From contig OZ242030.1 of NCBI GenBank assembly GCA_965205055.1, positions 3,596,001-3,660,000 on the forward strand: a stretch of 64,000 bases of DNA, in the 5' to 3' direction. Origin of the DNA: CBDBBY01 sp965205055 (GTDB taxonomy: Bacteria > Pseudomonadota > Alphaproteobacteria > Rhodobacterales > Rhodobacteraceae). Numbering within the stretch: the first letter of the stretch is position 1; every line of letters starts with the position of its first letter. Below the pieces are notes generated by a model. It had not been told where the DNA came from. It worked only from the letters and a program-made list of their open reading frames with translations, and ran no database searches. Positions 63,686 through 64,000 of the stretch are shown in pieces. A program made the translations under genes and the position numbers.

Positions 63686-64000
63686 ATGTTCTGGTCGCTC
63701 TCGAAAATAATCGCGTTCGTTGCAGCCGTAGCGCTGCTGAGCTTCGGCGCGGCGCTGCTGCTGGAAACCGACGGAATTGTTCGCATCGAATTCGCGAACC
63801 GGGAAATATCGATGACCCCGCTTGCGTTGCTGATTTTGGCGGTGCTCGCCGTGCCGGTCGTTTGGTCGCTGGTATTCCTGCTCGGCCTGCTGCAAGCCGC
63901 TGTGAAGTTCCTGATAGGCGATGAAACCGCATTGACCCGGTATCTCAACAGGAATCGGGAGCGCAAAGGGTACGAGGCGCTCGTGAACAGCTTGATATCG
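63686..64000 (+). CDS. hemY: HemY-like protein, N-terminal part (runs off right edge)
   Basis: From ATG 63686 the frame stays open for 105 codons to the edge. It has two N-terminal membrane helices (FVAAVALLSFGAALLLETDG and LALLILAVLAVPVVWSLVFL) separated by a short periplasmic loop, then a helical cytoplasmic start with NRNRERKGYEALVNSLI, the beginning of the HemY TPR-like region. Its position after hemD and mitofilin is the usual hem cluster. HemY's exact role in haem synthesis is not known. Confidence 0.9.
   Translation, partial: MFWSLSKIIAFVAAVALLSFGAALLLETDGIVRIEFANREISMTPLALLILAVLAVPVVWSLVFLLGLLQAAVKFLIGDETALTRYLNRNRERKGYEALVNSLIS

Overview
The window reads as a chromosomal segment of an alphaproteobacterium of moderately high GC content. 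The housekeeping genes (ilvD, accD-folC, carA, trxA, addA/addB, the murU-like/amgK-like/tsaE trio, ahcY, tsaD/EVE and a hemD-mitofilin-hemY run) are the types and neighbourhoods usual in that class, and the TAXI-type TRAP transporter and PotABCD-type importer fit a heterotrophic, probably marine or host-associated lifestyle. That lifestyle is inference. I cannot assign a genus.

Layout. 1-330: the first 110 codons of a SIR2-like NADase-type protein, running off the left edge. 0.7-5.8 kb: ilvD, a glycerophosphodiester phosphodiesterase, accD and folC. 5.7-9.7 kb: a four-gene minus-strand operon (permuted ATP-grasp, alpha-E, transglutaminase-like, Anbu proteasome-like peptidase), the known putative peptide-ligation/proteolysis module; its last gene overlaps folC by 110 bp. 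9.7-14.2 kb: an IS-derived patch with ISAs1 and ISKra4 remnants, a TbpB-like surface lipoprotein and a UTRA fragment, bracketed by two copies of a 120-bp repeat. 14.4-19.6 kb: carA (no carB), an IS5-type fragment, a degenerate secreted nuclease-fold protein, an EamA transporter and a glutathione S-transferase. 20-21 kb: an AT-rich Panacea-domain gene beside a small two-helix membrane protein, a candidate toxin-antitoxin pair. 21.6-26.4 kb: two paralogous TAXI binding proteins, a terminator and a fused TRAP permease. 26.4-28.1 kb: an SBD-HNH restriction endonuclease and a vapBC pair with frameshifted toxin. 28.2-34.8 kb: a PotDBCA-like importer, an isochorismatase-fold hydrolase and a GH63-like glycosidase in one operon.

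35-54 kb: in many alphaproteobacteria tsaE, amgK, murU, addB, addA and trxA are contiguous. Here the order is kept but accessory DNA interrupts it: between trxA and addA lie an IS630 relic and a Helicase-DUF2290 defence pair; between addB and the nucleotidyltransferase lie an OLD/PARIS-like ATPase and a truncated Toprim-like partner. 54-59 kb: after ahcY comes another AT-rich accessory block with a two-gene ParB-like plus putative PD-(D/E)XK nuclease cassette, which I could not match to a named defence system and which is the best candidate here for something undescribed, followed by a Fic protein. 59-64 kb: core genes again (EVE, tsaD, hemD, mitofilin, hemY N-terminus).

The general picture is a core genome with repeated insertion and decay of IS elements and defence or toxin cassettes at a few points. 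I saw no tRNA, rRNA or CRISPR array.
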